Shown: positions 15,335 through 24,040, counted from the first letter of the stretch. The stretch: 64,000 bases of DNA from Spirosoma sp. SC4-14 (GCF_037201965.1 NZ_CP147518.1:7185001-7249000), one strand, 5' to 3'. The notes: generated from the letters alone by a model not told the origin. Program-made: numbers and translations.

Positions 15335-16546
15335 TTAATCTTCGGCTAGTGTCTGGGAAATATTCATGCGATAGACACCCAGAGCAGGCAGAGCCGCAGC
15401 CAGCACGCCAACCAGCACCGCAATACCGAGCAAAATCCACTCTTCGGGCAGAATGCTAAAGGCAGCCAGATTGTAGTGATACTCCGACGACACACTGGTT
15501 GAAAACAGCCACAAACCAACGCGGCTCAGTAAAATACCCAGCACAAAGCCAAGCAACGCCAACACCAACCCTTCCAGCACCAGCATACCAAACAGTTGTG
15601 CCCGCGTAGCGCCCATCGACAGCATCAGGGCCATTTCATACCGGCGTTCTTTTAACGAATTATAGAGCGATACAAACACACTGACTCCCGAGATGAGCAT
15701 GATCACAATAGCCAGCCCGCGCAACGTTTCAACACCGACCCCAAGCAGTGAGAACAACCGGTTGATTTCGATGTTGGGCAGTGCTGCCTGTAGTTTTGAA
15801 TTGGTATTGATTCCACGGGCAATCATCATTCCGAGTGGATTGCGGAACTGAATCAGCATACTGGTGATTTCACGTGGTTCCTCCTCGTGCGCTTCGCCTT
15901 CTTCATGATGTTCTTCACCATGCGCTTCGTGGTGCTCGTGAATCGCCCAGACACTTGAAAGCGGAGTTAGAATGAGTTGATCGGCTACTGTATTGCTGGG
16001 ATTCAGAATGCCGACCACCTTATATTTAGAGTCGGCATGTTCTTCGCCTTCGGCATCGAGCCCGTGCGACCCGGCAAACGTATCGCCTATTTTCAGCCCC
16101 GCCACTTCGGCCACCCGTGGACCAATTACCGTTTCCAGATCGCCCTGAAACATACGGCCCTGGCCAACGGTGGCGCCAAAATGATCGAGGTATTTTTTGT
16201 TGGTACCTACAATGCGAAATGACCGATAATTGTCGCCCATAGACAGCGGGATCGCCGTTTTGATCATTGGATTTCGCGATAGCTTCTCGGCTTCTTCGAG
16301 CGGAATATTACCCGTTGGCGAATCGATCTGATAGATACTCGACAGAATCAGTTGCAGCGGACTACCTTTTGCGCCCAACACCATGTCTATGCCTTTAATA
16401 TTTTTCCGAAACTGGTCGTCCAGTTGCTTATTCAGCAGCAGCAGCAGCGAAATAATGGTGATGCCGAAGGTCATTAGCAGCCCACTCAGGAAACTGCTCA
16501 GAGGTTTGTCTTTCAGGTTGCTCCAACTAATTCGGAAGAGATTCAT
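15335..16546 (-). CDS. FtsX/MacB-type ABC transporter permease with His/Glu-rich loop
   Basis: A 403-residue inner-membrane permease with the MacB/FtsX arrangement: one N-terminal helix (FLSGLLMTFGITIISLLLLL), a large extracytoplasmic domain (about 45-265), then three helices (about 270-400), the second of them GATRAQLFGMLVLEGLVLALL. The periplasmic domain holds a run of His and Glu (about 195-222: HEHHEAHGEEHHEEGEAH), suggesting binding of zinc or another soft metal. Such loops occur in a subset of MacB-like permeases next to metal-handling genes. The ATP-binding partner is not in this window, unusual because it is normally adjacent. The substrate is unknown. Confidence 0.85.
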   Translation of the reverse strand: MNLFRISWSNLKDKPLSSFLSGLLMTFGITIISLLLLLNKQLDDQFRKNIKGIDMVLGAKGSPLQLILSSIYQIDSPTGNIPLEEAEKLSRNPMIKTAIPLSMGDNYRSFRIVGTNKKYLDHFGATVGQGRMFQGDLETVIGPRVAEVAGLKIGDTFAGSHGLDAEGEEHADSKYKVVGILNPSNTVADQLILTPLSSVWAIHEHHEAHGEEHHEEGEAHEEEPREITSMLIQFRNPLGMMIARGINTNSKLQAALPNIEINRLFSLLGVGVETLRGLAIVIMLISGVSVFVSLYNSLKERRYEMALMLSMGATRAQLFGMLVLEGLVLALLGFVLGILLSRVGLWLFSTSVSSEYHYNLAAFSILPEEWILLGIAVLVGVLAAALPALGVYRMNISQTLAED

Positions 16547-16596
16547 GGTGGCTGATGAACGCAGTTTGGTCAGAAAAAAGGCAAATTACAGGCTTA

Positions 16597-17034
16597 TTAC
16601 AAATCCAGCTTAAAATGATGACTCACTATGTTAAATCGTTTATTGAGATACAGACGGTGCGCATCATAACGAGCCGGATTTTGGCCCGAATCAAGCGAGA
16701 CACACTGACAACCGTTCTGGCGAGCCTGCTCAATAACAAAATCAAGCAGCTTACTGGCATAGCCTTTCCCACGCGCTTCGGGAAGCGTCGACAGGTCGTC
16801 GATATAAATGGTTTTTCCGCTATAGAGCACATTCATAAACCGATAGCCAACTACGGCAGGCGACGGTTTCGGGGCATCGCCTTCGTCGACAAAAGCCAGC
16901 ACGAAACGATCTTCATTTTGCTGAATACGAATTTGTTCGAGAGCCTGCTCTTCGGTCAGGTGCGAACGCAGCGCCAGCATGGCAGGCAAACAACGCCGGA
17001 TATCGGCATCAGAATGGGCAATTGATATAGTCAT
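16597..17034 (-). CDS. GNAT family N-acetyltransferase
   Basis: A 145-residue acyl-CoA-dependent acetyltransferase. The motif A segment IYIDDLSTLPEARGKGYASKLLDFVIEQARQ (residues about 75-105) has the R/Q-x-x-G-x-G/A CoA loop (RGKGYA), followed by a GCQCVSLDSGQNPARYDAHRLY strand-helix pair. The N-terminus is ISIAHSDADIRRCLPAML. It overlaps the end of hemC by 4 bp, so it is translationally coupled to it. The substrate, small molecule or protein, cannot be told. Length and fold are typical. Confidence 0.88.
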   Translation of the reverse strand: MTISIAHSDADIRRCLPAMLALRSHLTEEQALEQIRIQQNEDRFVLAFVDEGDAPKPSPAVVGYRFMNVLYSGKTIYIDDLSTLPEARGKGYASKLLDFVIEQARQNGCQCVSLDSGQNPARYDAHRLYLNKRFNIVSHHFKLDL

Positions 17035-17957
17035 AGGTTTGCACGAATATCGGCCAGTAATACGTCGCCACCCTGCGCCAGAATACGCTCGGCCAGTGCA
17101 TGGCCCAGCATCGGCGCTTCTTCGGGAGTGCCGGTAAATGTTTCCCGCAGGAGCTGGCTTCCGTCCAGGCTAACCAGCCCACCAGTCAGGCTAATGGTTT
17201 GCTCATCGGTCCAGCGGGCTAGTGCAAACGACGGAATGCTACAGCCGCCTTCCAGCCGGGCCAGAAACGCCCGCTCGGCCCGCAAACAGGATTCGGTTAA
17301 TGCATGATTGGTAAACCGCCGTACCACATTGACTTTCTCAATTGCCAGTGTACCGGCAATTTCAATGGCAATGCTTCCCTGACCAACGGCTGGTGTAAAA
17401 TCAGACACGGGCAACTGTTCAACAATAAGATCGTCGTAGCCCATTCGATGAACGCCCGCAAAAGCCAGCAACAGCGCATCGCACTGACCTTCGTCGAGCT
17501 TGCGCAGGCGCGTTTGCAGGTTTCCCCGCATATCGACGGTAGTTATGTGCGGGCAGAAATGCTTCAGCATCGCCACCCGGCGCGTTGATGAAGTACCAAT
17601 CGTAAACTCGCGTCCGCCGGTCAACGACAGGGTTTTATCCCGGCTAACCAGTACGTCGTTCGTGAGTTCGCGTTCGGTAAACGCAACGATCGATAACCCT
17701 TCGGGCAGATTGGAGGGTAGATCTTTGGCACTATGAACCGCTATATCAATCGTGCCCGCCCGAAGCTGGTCCTCCAGTTCCTGCGTAAAAACCCCTTTAC
17801 TACCAATTTTCGACAGCGACCGGTCCAGCACCTGATCACCTTTGGTTTCAATAAAAACCAGTTCGGACGAAACACCTCCGCTCTCTAATAAAGTTTGTAT
17901 GTGCTCAGCCTGCCATACGGCCAAACGGCTGCTGCGTGTGCCAATTCTGATGTGCAT
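17031..17957 (-). CDS. hemC: Hydroxymethylbilane synthase (porphobilinogen deaminase)
   Basis: Polymerises four porphobilinogens to hydroxymethylbilane in haem synthesis. The 308-residue length is usual. It opens MHIRIGTRSSRLAVWQAEH, with the family RxSxLAxxQ motif, and carries KGVFTQELEDQL, AVHSAKDLPSNLP and GTSSTRRVA, the arginines and aspartate of the active site. The cofactor-binding Cys lies in RLEGGCSIPSFA near residue 240. GNAT overlaps its 3' end. A good -7 element lies at 18074-18081, and between it and the ATG is a 31-bp perfect hairpin, so the leader is strongly structured. Confidence 0.95.
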   Translation of the reverse strand: MHIRIGTRSSRLAVWQAEHIQTLLESGGVSSELVFIETKGDQVLDRSLSKIGSKGVFTQELEDQLRAGTIDIAVHSAKDLPSNLPEGLSIVAFTERELTNDVLVSRDKTLSLTGGREFTIGTSSTRRVAMLKHFCPHITTVDMRGNLQTRLRKLDEGQCDALLLAFAGVHRMGYDDLIVEQLPVSDFTPAVGQGSIAIEIAGTLAIEKVNVVRRFTNHALTESCLRAERAFLARLEGGCSIPSFALARWTDEQTISLTGGLVSLDGSQLLRETFTGTPEEAPMLGHALAERILAQGGDVLLADIRANL

Positions 17958-17974
17958 GAGTTCAAGGTAATGGG

Positions 17975-18064
17975 TTACGGTTTAGGGTTTATAGTTTATG
18001 GTTGCTTGGCAGGAAGGGATACTAATTGGCAACGCAACCATAAACTATAAACCCTAAACCGTAA
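17975..18064. repeat. 31-bp perfect inverted repeat in the hemC leader
   Basis: Arms 17975-18005 and 18034-18064 are perfectly complementary over 31 bp (starting TTACGGTTTAGGGTTTATAG) with a 28-base loop. It lies between the probable hemC promoter and the hemC ATG, 17 bp upstream of the start. Part of it (GTTTATGGTTGCTTGGC) is nearly identical to the inverted repeat at 564-581. Confidence 0.9.
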
Positions 18065-18073
18065 ACCTCTATG

Positions 18074-18081
18074 CAAAGGTA
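18074..18081 (-). promoter_or_regulatory. Probable hemC promoter, -7 element TACCTTTG
   Basis: On the minus strand this reads TACCTTTG, a perfect TAnnTTTG. A TTTTG run lies about 16 bp upstream, a little closer than the usual 19. Transcription from here makes a leader of about 110 bases, dominated by the 31-bp hairpin. Confidence 0.5.
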
Positions 18082-18369
18082 GGGCTTAGACGCCACCAAA
18101 ACAGGTTATGAGGTAGTTAAATCGTTTTAAGGCTTTTGTGGAAGCAAAACCACACAAAACCACAACCACTACGACCATAATTCCCCACTTTGCGGAATTG
18201 GACGTTATGGCATAAAAAAAAGCTCACCAATTCTCAATACGTCAAAAAGGCACTCTCCAGCCCAGAATCGCACTAAATCCCTGACAGGGTGACGCAAAAA
18301 CGGAGCATTAAACCATTAGGCACGTCGTTTGTCTATAAATCAGTACTTGGACAGTAAATAGCAACTCCT
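18082..18369. other. Divergent upstream region of hemC and Hsp20
   Basis: No coding frame is evident. It contains AT-rich stretches, an oligo-A run near 18215 and a short dyad AATTCCCCACTTTGCGGAATT (18179-18199). I could not identify a confident promoter for the Hsp20 gene. Confidence 0.5.
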
Positions 18370-18777
18370 ATGAAAGCGATAGAAAATGTTTTTCAGGGAA
18401 CGGGCGGTCAAGTGGATTTGCTCAATACCCTCTACGGTGGTTCGAGCCAAACGACAATGAACGTTGAACGTGAGGACGAACGACTCATCATTAAATTATC
18501 GGCACCGGGTGTTAGTGCAAATGCATTCAATGTGCTGATAGAAGGCAGCAAACTGGTTTTGTACACGCTTCTGGTCAGTACATCGGCCCGGAAAGATGAA
18601 GAAGGCAACAGCCAACGATTAGCCGTTCCTATGTTCCTTCGCGTTCTGGACATTCCATCGTTTGTTGATGTCGATCATATTGAAGCCGTTCACGAACATG
18701 GTCAGGTAATGGTAATGCTTCCCTTCAAAGACGAAGAGCAGTTACACCGCCGGATCGATATTAAAGATTTATTCTGA
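18370..18777 (+). CDS. Hsp20/alpha-crystallin-like small heat-shock protein
   Basis: A 135-residue protein with the layout of a bacterial small heat-shock protein: a short N-terminal arm, then an alpha-crystallin-like beta-sandwich beginning TTMNVEREDERLIIKLSAPGVSANAFNVLIEGSKLVLY (about 28-66), and strands RLAVPMFLRVLDIPSFVD and GQVMVMLPFKD. The canonical start-of-domain pattern (Px-V-x-I-E-x-D) and the C-terminal IxI anchor are diverged; RRIDIKDLF may serve as an IxI-like end. It would act as an ATP-independent holdase. Monocistronic, with a terminator just downstream. The family call is reasonable but remote. Confidence 0.7.
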   Translation: MKAIENVFQGTGGQVDLLNTLYGGSSQTTMNVEREDERLIIKLSAPGVSANAFNVLIEGSKLVLYTLLVSTSARKDEEGNSQRLAVPMFLRVLDIPSFVDVDHIEAVHEHGQVMVMLPFKDEEQLHRRIDIKDLF

Positions 18778-18830
18778 CACTGTTTTCCTGTCCGGGATCA
18801 TAAGGGTCCTGTAGCCTATAGATGAGAATG

Positions 18831-18860
18831 CGGTCGCTTCTACGGAAGCGGCCTTTTTTT
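18831..18860 (+). terminator. Intrinsic terminator after the Hsp20 gene
   Basis: GGTCGCTTC-TACG-GAAGCGGCC stem-loop (one G-T pair) followed by TTTTTTT at 18854-18860. Confidence 0.85.
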
Positions 18861-19039
18861 ATGCCTTATCGTCAGCAGCCTCTTACCCGAAGAATCTGCA
18901 ACCTGCTGAAAATCAATGAAGAATATTTAATTAGAATTATTTCAAGAACTTACTCAATGCACCCATAGCCAACGTGCTGATTGCGTTTGGTTTATCATTT
19001 TCGGCAATTTATCTGGTTGTATTCAGGGTTCAAACTAGC
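18861..19039. other. Intergenic region upstream of nrdB
   Basis: No gene seen. I looked for an NrdR-box-like palindrome (ACACnATATnTnGTGT) and found none. Confidence 0.5.
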
Positions 19040-19069
19040 TTGCAGAAGTGCCTCAAACGCCTAATTTTG
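19040..19069 (+). promoter_or_regulatory. nrdB promoter, TTG-N19-TAATTTTG
   Basis: TTG (19040-19042), 19 bp spacer and TAATTTTG (19062-19069) fit the Bacteroidota consensus in both elements and spacing. The leader to the ATG at 19149 is about 73 bases. Confidence 0.65.
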
Positions 19070-19148
19070 TTGGAATCTATAGTTCACCGATTTCTTCACC
19101 AGCCAGTTTTCTCCAACTGGTCAAACCACATAAACCGCTAGTTTCGTC

Positions 19149-20198
19149 ATGGCTCATAACGATGCAATCGAACCGATTTTAGAGGAAGACAAAGGCCGCT
19201 TCGTGCTGTTCCCAATTAAGCATTGGGACATTTGGGAGTACTACAAAACACATGAAGCGTCGTTCTGGACAGCCGAAGAAATCGACCTCGGTCAGGACAT
19301 GAAAGACTGGAACAACCTGAACGACAATGAGCGTCATTTCATTTCGCACGTTCTGGCCTTTTTTGCTGCTTCCGACGGGATTGTCAACGAAAATCTGGCT
19401 GTCAATTTCCTGTCAGAAGTGCAGTATGCCGAAGCCAAATGCTTTTATGGTTTTCAGGTAATGATGGAAAATATCCATTCCGAAACCTATTCGCTCCTGA
19501 TCGATACCTACATTAAAGATGCAGCCGAGAAAGATCGGCTTCTCAATGCCATCGATACAATTCCCTGTGTGCAGAAAAAAGCCGAATGGGCTCTCCGCTG
19601 GATCGAAAATGGATCGTTTGCCGAACGCCTGATTGCCTTTGCTGCCGTTGAAGGAATTTTCTTCTCGGGCTCGTTCTGCTCTATCTTCTGGCTCAAAAAG
19701 CGCGGTCTGATGCCGGGGCTTACCTTCTCCAACGAACTGATTTCACGCGATGAGGGACTACACCGCGATTTTGCCTGCATGCTGTATACCGATCACATCA
19801 AGAACAAAATGCCCGAATCGCAGGTTTACGACATTATCCGTAATGCGGTAGAAATTGAGCAGGAGTTTGTGGCCGATGCATTACCGGTATCGTTGATTGG
19901 CATGAATGCCGACCTGATGAAACAATACATCGCCTTTGTGGCCGATCACCTGCTGGTGACGCTGGGATTACAAAAACTCTACAACGTGACCAATCCATTC
20001 GATTTCATGGATATGATTTCATTGCAGGGCAAAACAAATTTCTTCGAAAAACGGGTTGGGGAGTATCAGCGTGGCGAGGTAATGGCCAAATTCAGAGCAG
20101 CAAAAGCGTCTGCCAACCAGTTGCCAGACGCCGACAATCCGGCTCCTATTCTTACCGTCGAAGAAACAAAAAGTATTACGTTCGACGCCGATTTTTAA
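19149..20198 (+). CDS. nrdB: Class Ia ribonucleotide reductase, beta subunit
   Basis: Provides the diiron-tyrosyl radical that starts reduction of ribonucleotides to deoxyribonucleotides by the alpha subunit. The sequence is of the type also found in eukaryotes: [22 protein letters not shown] holds the radical Tyr and metal His/Glu residues, followed by a second metal set in [10 protein letters not shown] and [11 protein letters not shown]. 349 residues, normal length. The C-terminus ends in a short acidic tail (TFDADF) that would dock to the alpha subunit. nrdA is not adjacent, so this is an unlinked beta gene with its own promoter and a strong terminator. Confidence 0.95.
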   Translation: MAHNDAIEPILEEDKGRFVLFPIKHWDIWEYYKTHEASFWTAEEIDLGQDMKDWNNLNDNERHFISHVLAFFAASDGIVNENLAVNFLSEVQYAEAKCFYGFQVMMENIHSETYSLLIDTYIKDAAEKDRLLNAIDTIPCVQKKAEWALRWIENGSFAERLIAFAAVEGIFFSGSFCSIFWLKKRGLMPGLTFSNELISRDEGLHRDFACMLYTDHIKNKMPESQVYDIIRNAVEIEQEFVADALPVSLIGMNADLMKQYIAFVADHLLVTLGLQKLYNVTNPFDFMDMISLQGKTNFFEKRVGEYQRGEVMAKFRAAKASANQLPDADNPAPILTVEETKSITFDADF

Positions 20199-20220
20199 TC
20201 GACACGCCGGTTTATATTAA

Positions 20221-20263
20221 ACAGCCCTGCGCCAATCTCATACCGGGATTGGCGCAGGGCTGT
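20221..20263. terminator. Bidirectional terminator after nrdB
   Basis: Perfect 17-bp arms ACAGCCCTGCGCCAATC (20221-20237) and complement (20247-20263), 9-base loop, followed by TTTAGTT. It serves nrdB and, in the other direction, the glycosyltransferase transcript. Confidence 0.9.
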
Positions 20264-20269
20264 TTAGTT

Positions 20270-20371
20270 CTATTCGCCCACAACGCAATTGCGGATAGAC
20301 ACCGCTTCGATGACGCTATTTACGTCCGTATCCTGCGGGTCGAAGACGCCAACCTCACTCATTTTGGTCAT
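20270..20371 (-). CDS. Possible 33-residue small protein
   Basis: ATG at 20371 opens a 33-codon frame (starts MTKMSEVGVFDPQDTD, ends NCVVGE) that stops at 20270. It lies 18 bp after the glycosyltransferase stop, on the same strand and ahead of the shared terminator, and its amino-acid composition looks natural (acidic, one Cys). There is no recognised family. It could equally be chance in a 3' untranslated region. Confidence 0.3.
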   Translation of the reverse strand: MTKMSEVGVFDPQDTDVNSVIEAVSIRNCVVGE

Positions 20372-20389
20372 ACACTTGCAGAGGAGTGC

Positions 20390-21442
20390 TCAGCGAATTG
20401 CCCGCTCATAGAGACTCCAATAATCAGCGGCCACGTTTTCCCAGCGAAACCGCCGACTCTGCTGACGTAGTCGTTCGGACATTGCCGGATCGTCTCGAAA
20501 CGTCTGCATCCCCTTCCGAAATGTTTCGACAATAGTCGATGCATCAAACGATGGGAAATAAAATGCTTCGGAGCCGCCTACTTCGGGCAAACTCGTAAGA
20601 GCAGACGTAAACACGGGCTTCCCGAAAGCCATTGCTTCAACAACCGGTAAACCAAAACCTTCCAGCAACGACGGGAATAAAAAAGCATCGCAATGCTCAT
20701 AAAGCCACCACTTCGTTTGTTCATCAATTGGGCCTGGCATTAGCACCCGATCCAGAACACCCATCTGCTCGGCCTGCTGCCGAATCTGCTGACTATAGGC
20801 TGGCTTATCGGGCCCAGCCAGCACTAACCGATAGTCGGGAAAGGCATCGAGAAGGGGTAACAGCGTATGAACATTTTTGTAAGGTTGAAGCATTCCTATA
20901 AAAAACAGGAATGGGCCATCGGGTCGAACTGCAGGTGGGTTTACCGGATGCATGGCAGGAATATCGACTCCGCAATAGATAGCTTCAAGACAGGTGGAGG
21001 CTGGAACAACCAATTTTTGGCGTACATCCTCGGCTACATACTTCGAAATAGTTGTAATAACATACGCCTGGTCGATACACTGTTGATAGTATTTTTTCTG
21101 TCGGCTTTTCCGCTTTTCAGAATATTCGGGTAGTGCTAAATAATTAAGATCCAGAATGGTATAAATCAGCCGGGTCGATCGGGGTGGTAAAAATTTAGAT
21201 CCCTGGTGCAAACAATGCCAGACATCAAATTTTCGGGGTTGCCAGATACGGTGCCATTTTTTAGCAACAATGTATTCGACCGATGGGCCAAATGCGCCCA
21301 CCTGTTCGGGCGGAACCAGAAAGGTTAACTCCCAGCCAGGAGGCCGCTGCCGAACCAACTCACGACCCAGATGCAGACACACCTGCCCCAATCCGCTTGA
21401 TAGGTTAGACATTCGTTCAGTTTCCAGAAAAAGTCGGGGCAT
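20390..21442 (-). CDS. GT4-type glycosyltransferase (family 1 domain)
   Basis: A 350-residue GT-B glycosyltransferase that moves a sugar from a nucleotide donor to an unknown acceptor, probably in surface polysaccharide or glycolipid synthesis. The N-terminal half has the acceptor-side pattern SNLSSGLGQVCLHLGREL. The C-terminal half has GPFLFFIGMLQPYKN, YRLVLAGP and the donor-binding EX7E motif in PSLLEGFGLPVVEAMAFGKPV. No membrane segment is predicted. It may pair with the polysaccharide genes elsewhere on the chromosome; its neighbours here (nrdB, recX) are unrelated. Confidence 0.88.
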   Translation of the reverse strand: MPRLFLETERMSNLSSGLGQVCLHLGRELVRQRPPGWELTFLVPPEQVGAFGPSVEYIVAKKWHRIWQPRKFDVWHCLHQGSKFLPPRSTRLIYTILDLNYLALPEYSEKRKSRQKKYYQQCIDQAYVITTISKYVAEDVRQKLVVPASTCLEAIYCGVDIPAMHPVNPPAVRPDGPFLFFIGMLQPYKNVHTLLPLLDAFPDYRLVLAGPDKPAYSQQIRQQAEQMGVLDRVLMPGPIDEQTKWWLYEHCDAFLFPSLLEGFGLPVVEAMAFGKPVFTSALTSLPEVGGSEAFYFPSFDASTIVETFRKGMQTFRDDPAMSERLRQQSRRFRWENVAADYWSLYERAIR

Positions 21443-21509
21443 TGTGGTTTTTGAGGTAGAAGGTTCCGGAGCAAAAATCAGATAAATAACTCAACTTTTA
21501 GTATCCTCC

Positions 21510-21968
21510 TTATTCTTCGGCTCCCAGCACCTGCCAGATCAGATCCGCTTCGTAACCTTTACTGATGGCATACCGAACCAGTTTCTGCTTAACGATCAGC
21601 GGATTATCGTCGCGAAGACTCCGGCGTTTTTTATCCAGCAAATCGACCAGCGTTTCGCGGTAATCGTCGGGTTCGATTTCTTTCATAGCCTGGTCGAGGT
21701 TATAACCGGATATCCCCCGCTGCTGAAGATGCTGCTTGATCTTGCGCTTTCCCCAACCTTTAACCCGAAACTTGCCTCCCGCAAACGATTTGGCGAAGCG
21801 TTCTTCGTTCAGATAATTCTGCTGGATTAGCTCGGCAATAACTTCTTCGGCATCGTCGCCCAGAACACCCCATTCTTTCAGGCGCTCTCTGACTTCCTGC
21901 TGCGTTCGCTCCTGATAGGCACAAAACATAGCCGCTTTACGAAGGGCATCTTTCAAATAATCGGTCAT
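21510..21968 (-). CDS. recX: RecX family regulatory protein
   Basis: Modulates RecA filaments, normally inhibiting recombinase activity by binding the filament groove. The 152-residue length and three helical repeat segments are typical: ALRKAAMFCAYQERTQQEVRERLKEWG (about 7-33), LNEERFAKSFAGGKFRVKGWGKRKIKQHLQQRGI (about 53-86), and a third around KQKLVRYAISKGYEADLIWQVL. The GWGKRKIKQHL element is the family signature. recA is not in the window. Confidence 0.9.
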   Translation of the reverse strand: MTDYLKDALRKAAMFCAYQERTQQEVRERLKEWGVLGDDAEEVIAELIQQNYLNEERFAKSFAGGKFRVKGWGKRKIKQHLQQRGISGYNLDQAMKEIEPDDYRETLVDLLDKKRRSLRDDNPLIVKQKLVRYAISKGYEADLIWQVLGAEE

Positions 21969-22213
21969 GGTATGAGTATAACAAAAAACGGCGTAAAAGC
22001 AGCGAAATCCGCCTGTTCTTTTGCTCGTTTATGCCCAAAAACCGCAATGGCACGGGCAATAAATTTTTATTTTCCCCGGCTTTAATCAGCCTAAAGCTAC
22101 TGGTTTCTTAACATTCCCTATATTTTTTAACCAAACACACCCTTCTGGCAAACATTTCGCTATATTAGATTCGTTTAGGGGTATATACCAATGTGTTAAG
22201 AAGGGACGAACGA

Positions 22214-23944
22214 ATGGAGTCAGAAGAGCGCTTCAATACGGATCAGACGGGGCCTAAAGGTGCTCGTCCAACGATTCAGAATAGTAAAGCAACGGTCCGG
22301 CTACCCATGTTACTGGGAATTACACTAGCTGGTGGCGTGCTAATTGGTGCTACGTTTTTTGGGGGAGCAAAGAGCCTGAACACAATTGGGCGAGGATACA
22401 CCAAATACCGCGAAATCTTACAGTTGATCGAAAATAACTACGTCGATACTGTCAATACCGACGAACTGGTTGATTATTCGATCGAAAAAATGCTCGAAAA
22501 GTTAGATCCACATACGGTATACATGAATCCACAGGATGCCATTGCCGCCCGGTCGCAGTTGGAAGGAGGATTCGATGGCATTGGCGTTGAATTCAATATC
22601 TATAAGGATACGGTGTATGTAGTAACTCCACTGGCGGGTGGCCCGTCCGAAACGGCTGGTATTCAGAGTGGCGACAAGATCATAAAAGTCGACAATACAC
22701 CACTGGCGGGTAAAAAAATTGAAAACAGTGCTGTCTTTAAAGCCCTGCGTGGTAAGCGAGGCACCGAAGTTCGGCTAACAATTCTACGAAAGGGTGAAAA
22801 AGATCCTAAAATTTTTGCAATCACCCGCGACCGGATTCCTACCTACTCCGTCGATGCGGCTTATATGATTGACAACAAAACGGGTTATATCAAAATCAAC
22901 CGCTTCTCCGAAACAACCTACGACGAGTTTAAAACGGCACTTACGGCACTGAAGGCTCAGGGCATGAGCCAGCTTCTGATGGACCTTCGAAACAATCCGG
23001 GTGGGTATATGGACCGGGCAACCAGTATTGCCGACGAGTTTATATCGGGCAACAAACTGCTGGTTTATACCGACGGAAAAGACAACCGGTACGACCGGCA
23101 GACGTTTGCCCGCATTGCCGGACAGTTTGAAGAAGGCCCGCTGATTGTGCTGGTCGATGAAGGAAGTGCTTCTGCATCTGAGATTGTAGCGGGTGCCTTG
23201 CAGGACCACGACCGTGCTCTGATAGCTGGCCGACGTTCGTTTGGAAAAGGGCTGGTACAAATGCCCGTGACGCTGTCGGATGGGTCTGAACTTCGATTGA
23301 CTATATCCCGCTACTATACGCCAAGCGGACGTAGCATTCAGAAACCCTACGTACCGGGTCACGAAGGTGACTACGAAAAAGACCTCGAACTTCGCTCGAA
23401 ACGGGGCGAATATTACATTGCCGACTCGATCAAAAATGATCCGAAGCTGAAATTTAAAACTGATGGTGGGCGAATCGTATATGGCGGTGGCGGCATCACA
23501 CCCGACTACTTTATCCCCCGTGATTCGACCTGGCAGACGAGCTATCTGGTGCAACTCTACAGCAAAAACATCATCCGTGAGTTTGCGATGGAATACGCCA
23601 ATGATAACCGCAGCCGACTGGAAAAAATGCCGTTCTCAGATTTTGACCGGACCGTGACCATCAACGACGATCAGATGAATAAACTGGTAAAGGATGCTAC
23701 TGCCGAAGGAATTAAGTTTAACGAAAAAGAATATACTCGTTCGAAAAACTACATCCGGACTCAGATCAAGGCCCTGGTTGCCCGGTCTATTTATCAGAAA
23801 AATAACAAAGGCGGGCAGAACAATGAATTCTTCCGTGTGATTAGCGAAGCCGACGATACCTACCAGAAGGCGCTAAAACTCTTCGACAGAGCCAATAAGC
23901 TCGAACACGGTATGTTTACCTACAACGCACCGGATAAGAAATAG
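22214..23944 (+). CDS. S41 family (CtpA/Prc-type) processing protease
   Basis: A 576-residue periplasmic serine protease anchored by one N-terminal helix (MLLGITLAGGVLIGATFF), with a PDZ domain (GFDGIGVEFNIYKDTVYVV through AGIQSGDKIIKVDN) and a C-terminal S41 catalytic domain. The catalytic Ser is in DEGSASASEIVAGAL, and the general-base Lys is in RRSFGKGLVQMPV. PSGRSIQKPYVPG is also typical. The GTG at 22193 is upstream, but the ATG at 22214 has an AGAAGGGA ribosome-binding site 8 bp before it, one of the few here. Such proteases trim C-termini of envelope proteins. It shares a convergent terminator with the next gene. Confidence 0.92.
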   Translation: MESEERFNTDQTGPKGARPTIQNSKATVRLPMLLGITLAGGVLIGATFFGGAKSLNTIGRGYTKYREILQLIENNYVDTVNTDELVDYSIEKMLEKLDPHTVYMNPQDAIAARSQLEGGFDGIGVEFNIYKDTVYVVTPLAGGPSETAGIQSGDKIIKVDNTPLAGKKIENSAVFKALRGKRGTEVRLTILRKGEKDPKIFAITRDRIPTYSVDAAYMIDNKTGYIKINRFSETTYDEFKTALTALKAQGMSQLLMDLRNNPGGYMDRATSIADEFISGNKLLVYTDGKDNRYDRQTFARIAGQFEEGPLIVLVDEGSASASEIVAGALQDHDRALIAGRRSFGKGLVQMPVTLSDGSELRLTISRYYTPSGRSIQKPYVPGHEGDYEKDLELRSKRGEYYIADSIKNDPKLKFKTDGGRIVYGGGGITPDYFIPRDSTWQTSYLVQLYSKNIIREFAMEYANDNRSRLEKMPFSDFDRTVTINDDQMNKLVKDATAEGIKFNEKEYTRSKNYIRTQIKALVARSIYQKNNKGGQNNEFFRVISEADDTYQKALKLFDRANKLEHGMFTYNAPDKK

Positions 23945-24040
23945 TGTTCCGTGTAGAGTTTACAGTTTTCAGCGCTCTGCGGCATTGAGGTTCTAACCAG
24001 GCGGAGCTACCGCAACCTGTAAACTCTACACGGAACACTA
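23942..24040. terminator. 24-bp perfect inverted repeat holding both convergent stop codons
   Basis: Arms 23942-23965 (TAGTGTTCCGTGTAGAGTTT...) and 24017-24040 are exactly complementary. The left arm begins with the TAG stop of the S41 protease gene; the right arm ends with the TAG stop of the minus-strand gene. The loop contains the GTTTACAGTTTTCAG unit also seen at 28256. Confidence 0.92.

Noticed and set aside
18861-19039. NrdR boxes upstream of nrdB
   Set aside because: No palindrome of the NrdR type was seen, so regulation by NrdR is not claimed.
22784-23554. Minus-strand 256-codon frame inside the S41 protease gene
   Set aside because: Long but antisense to conserved catalytic and PDZ motifs; no start context or family.
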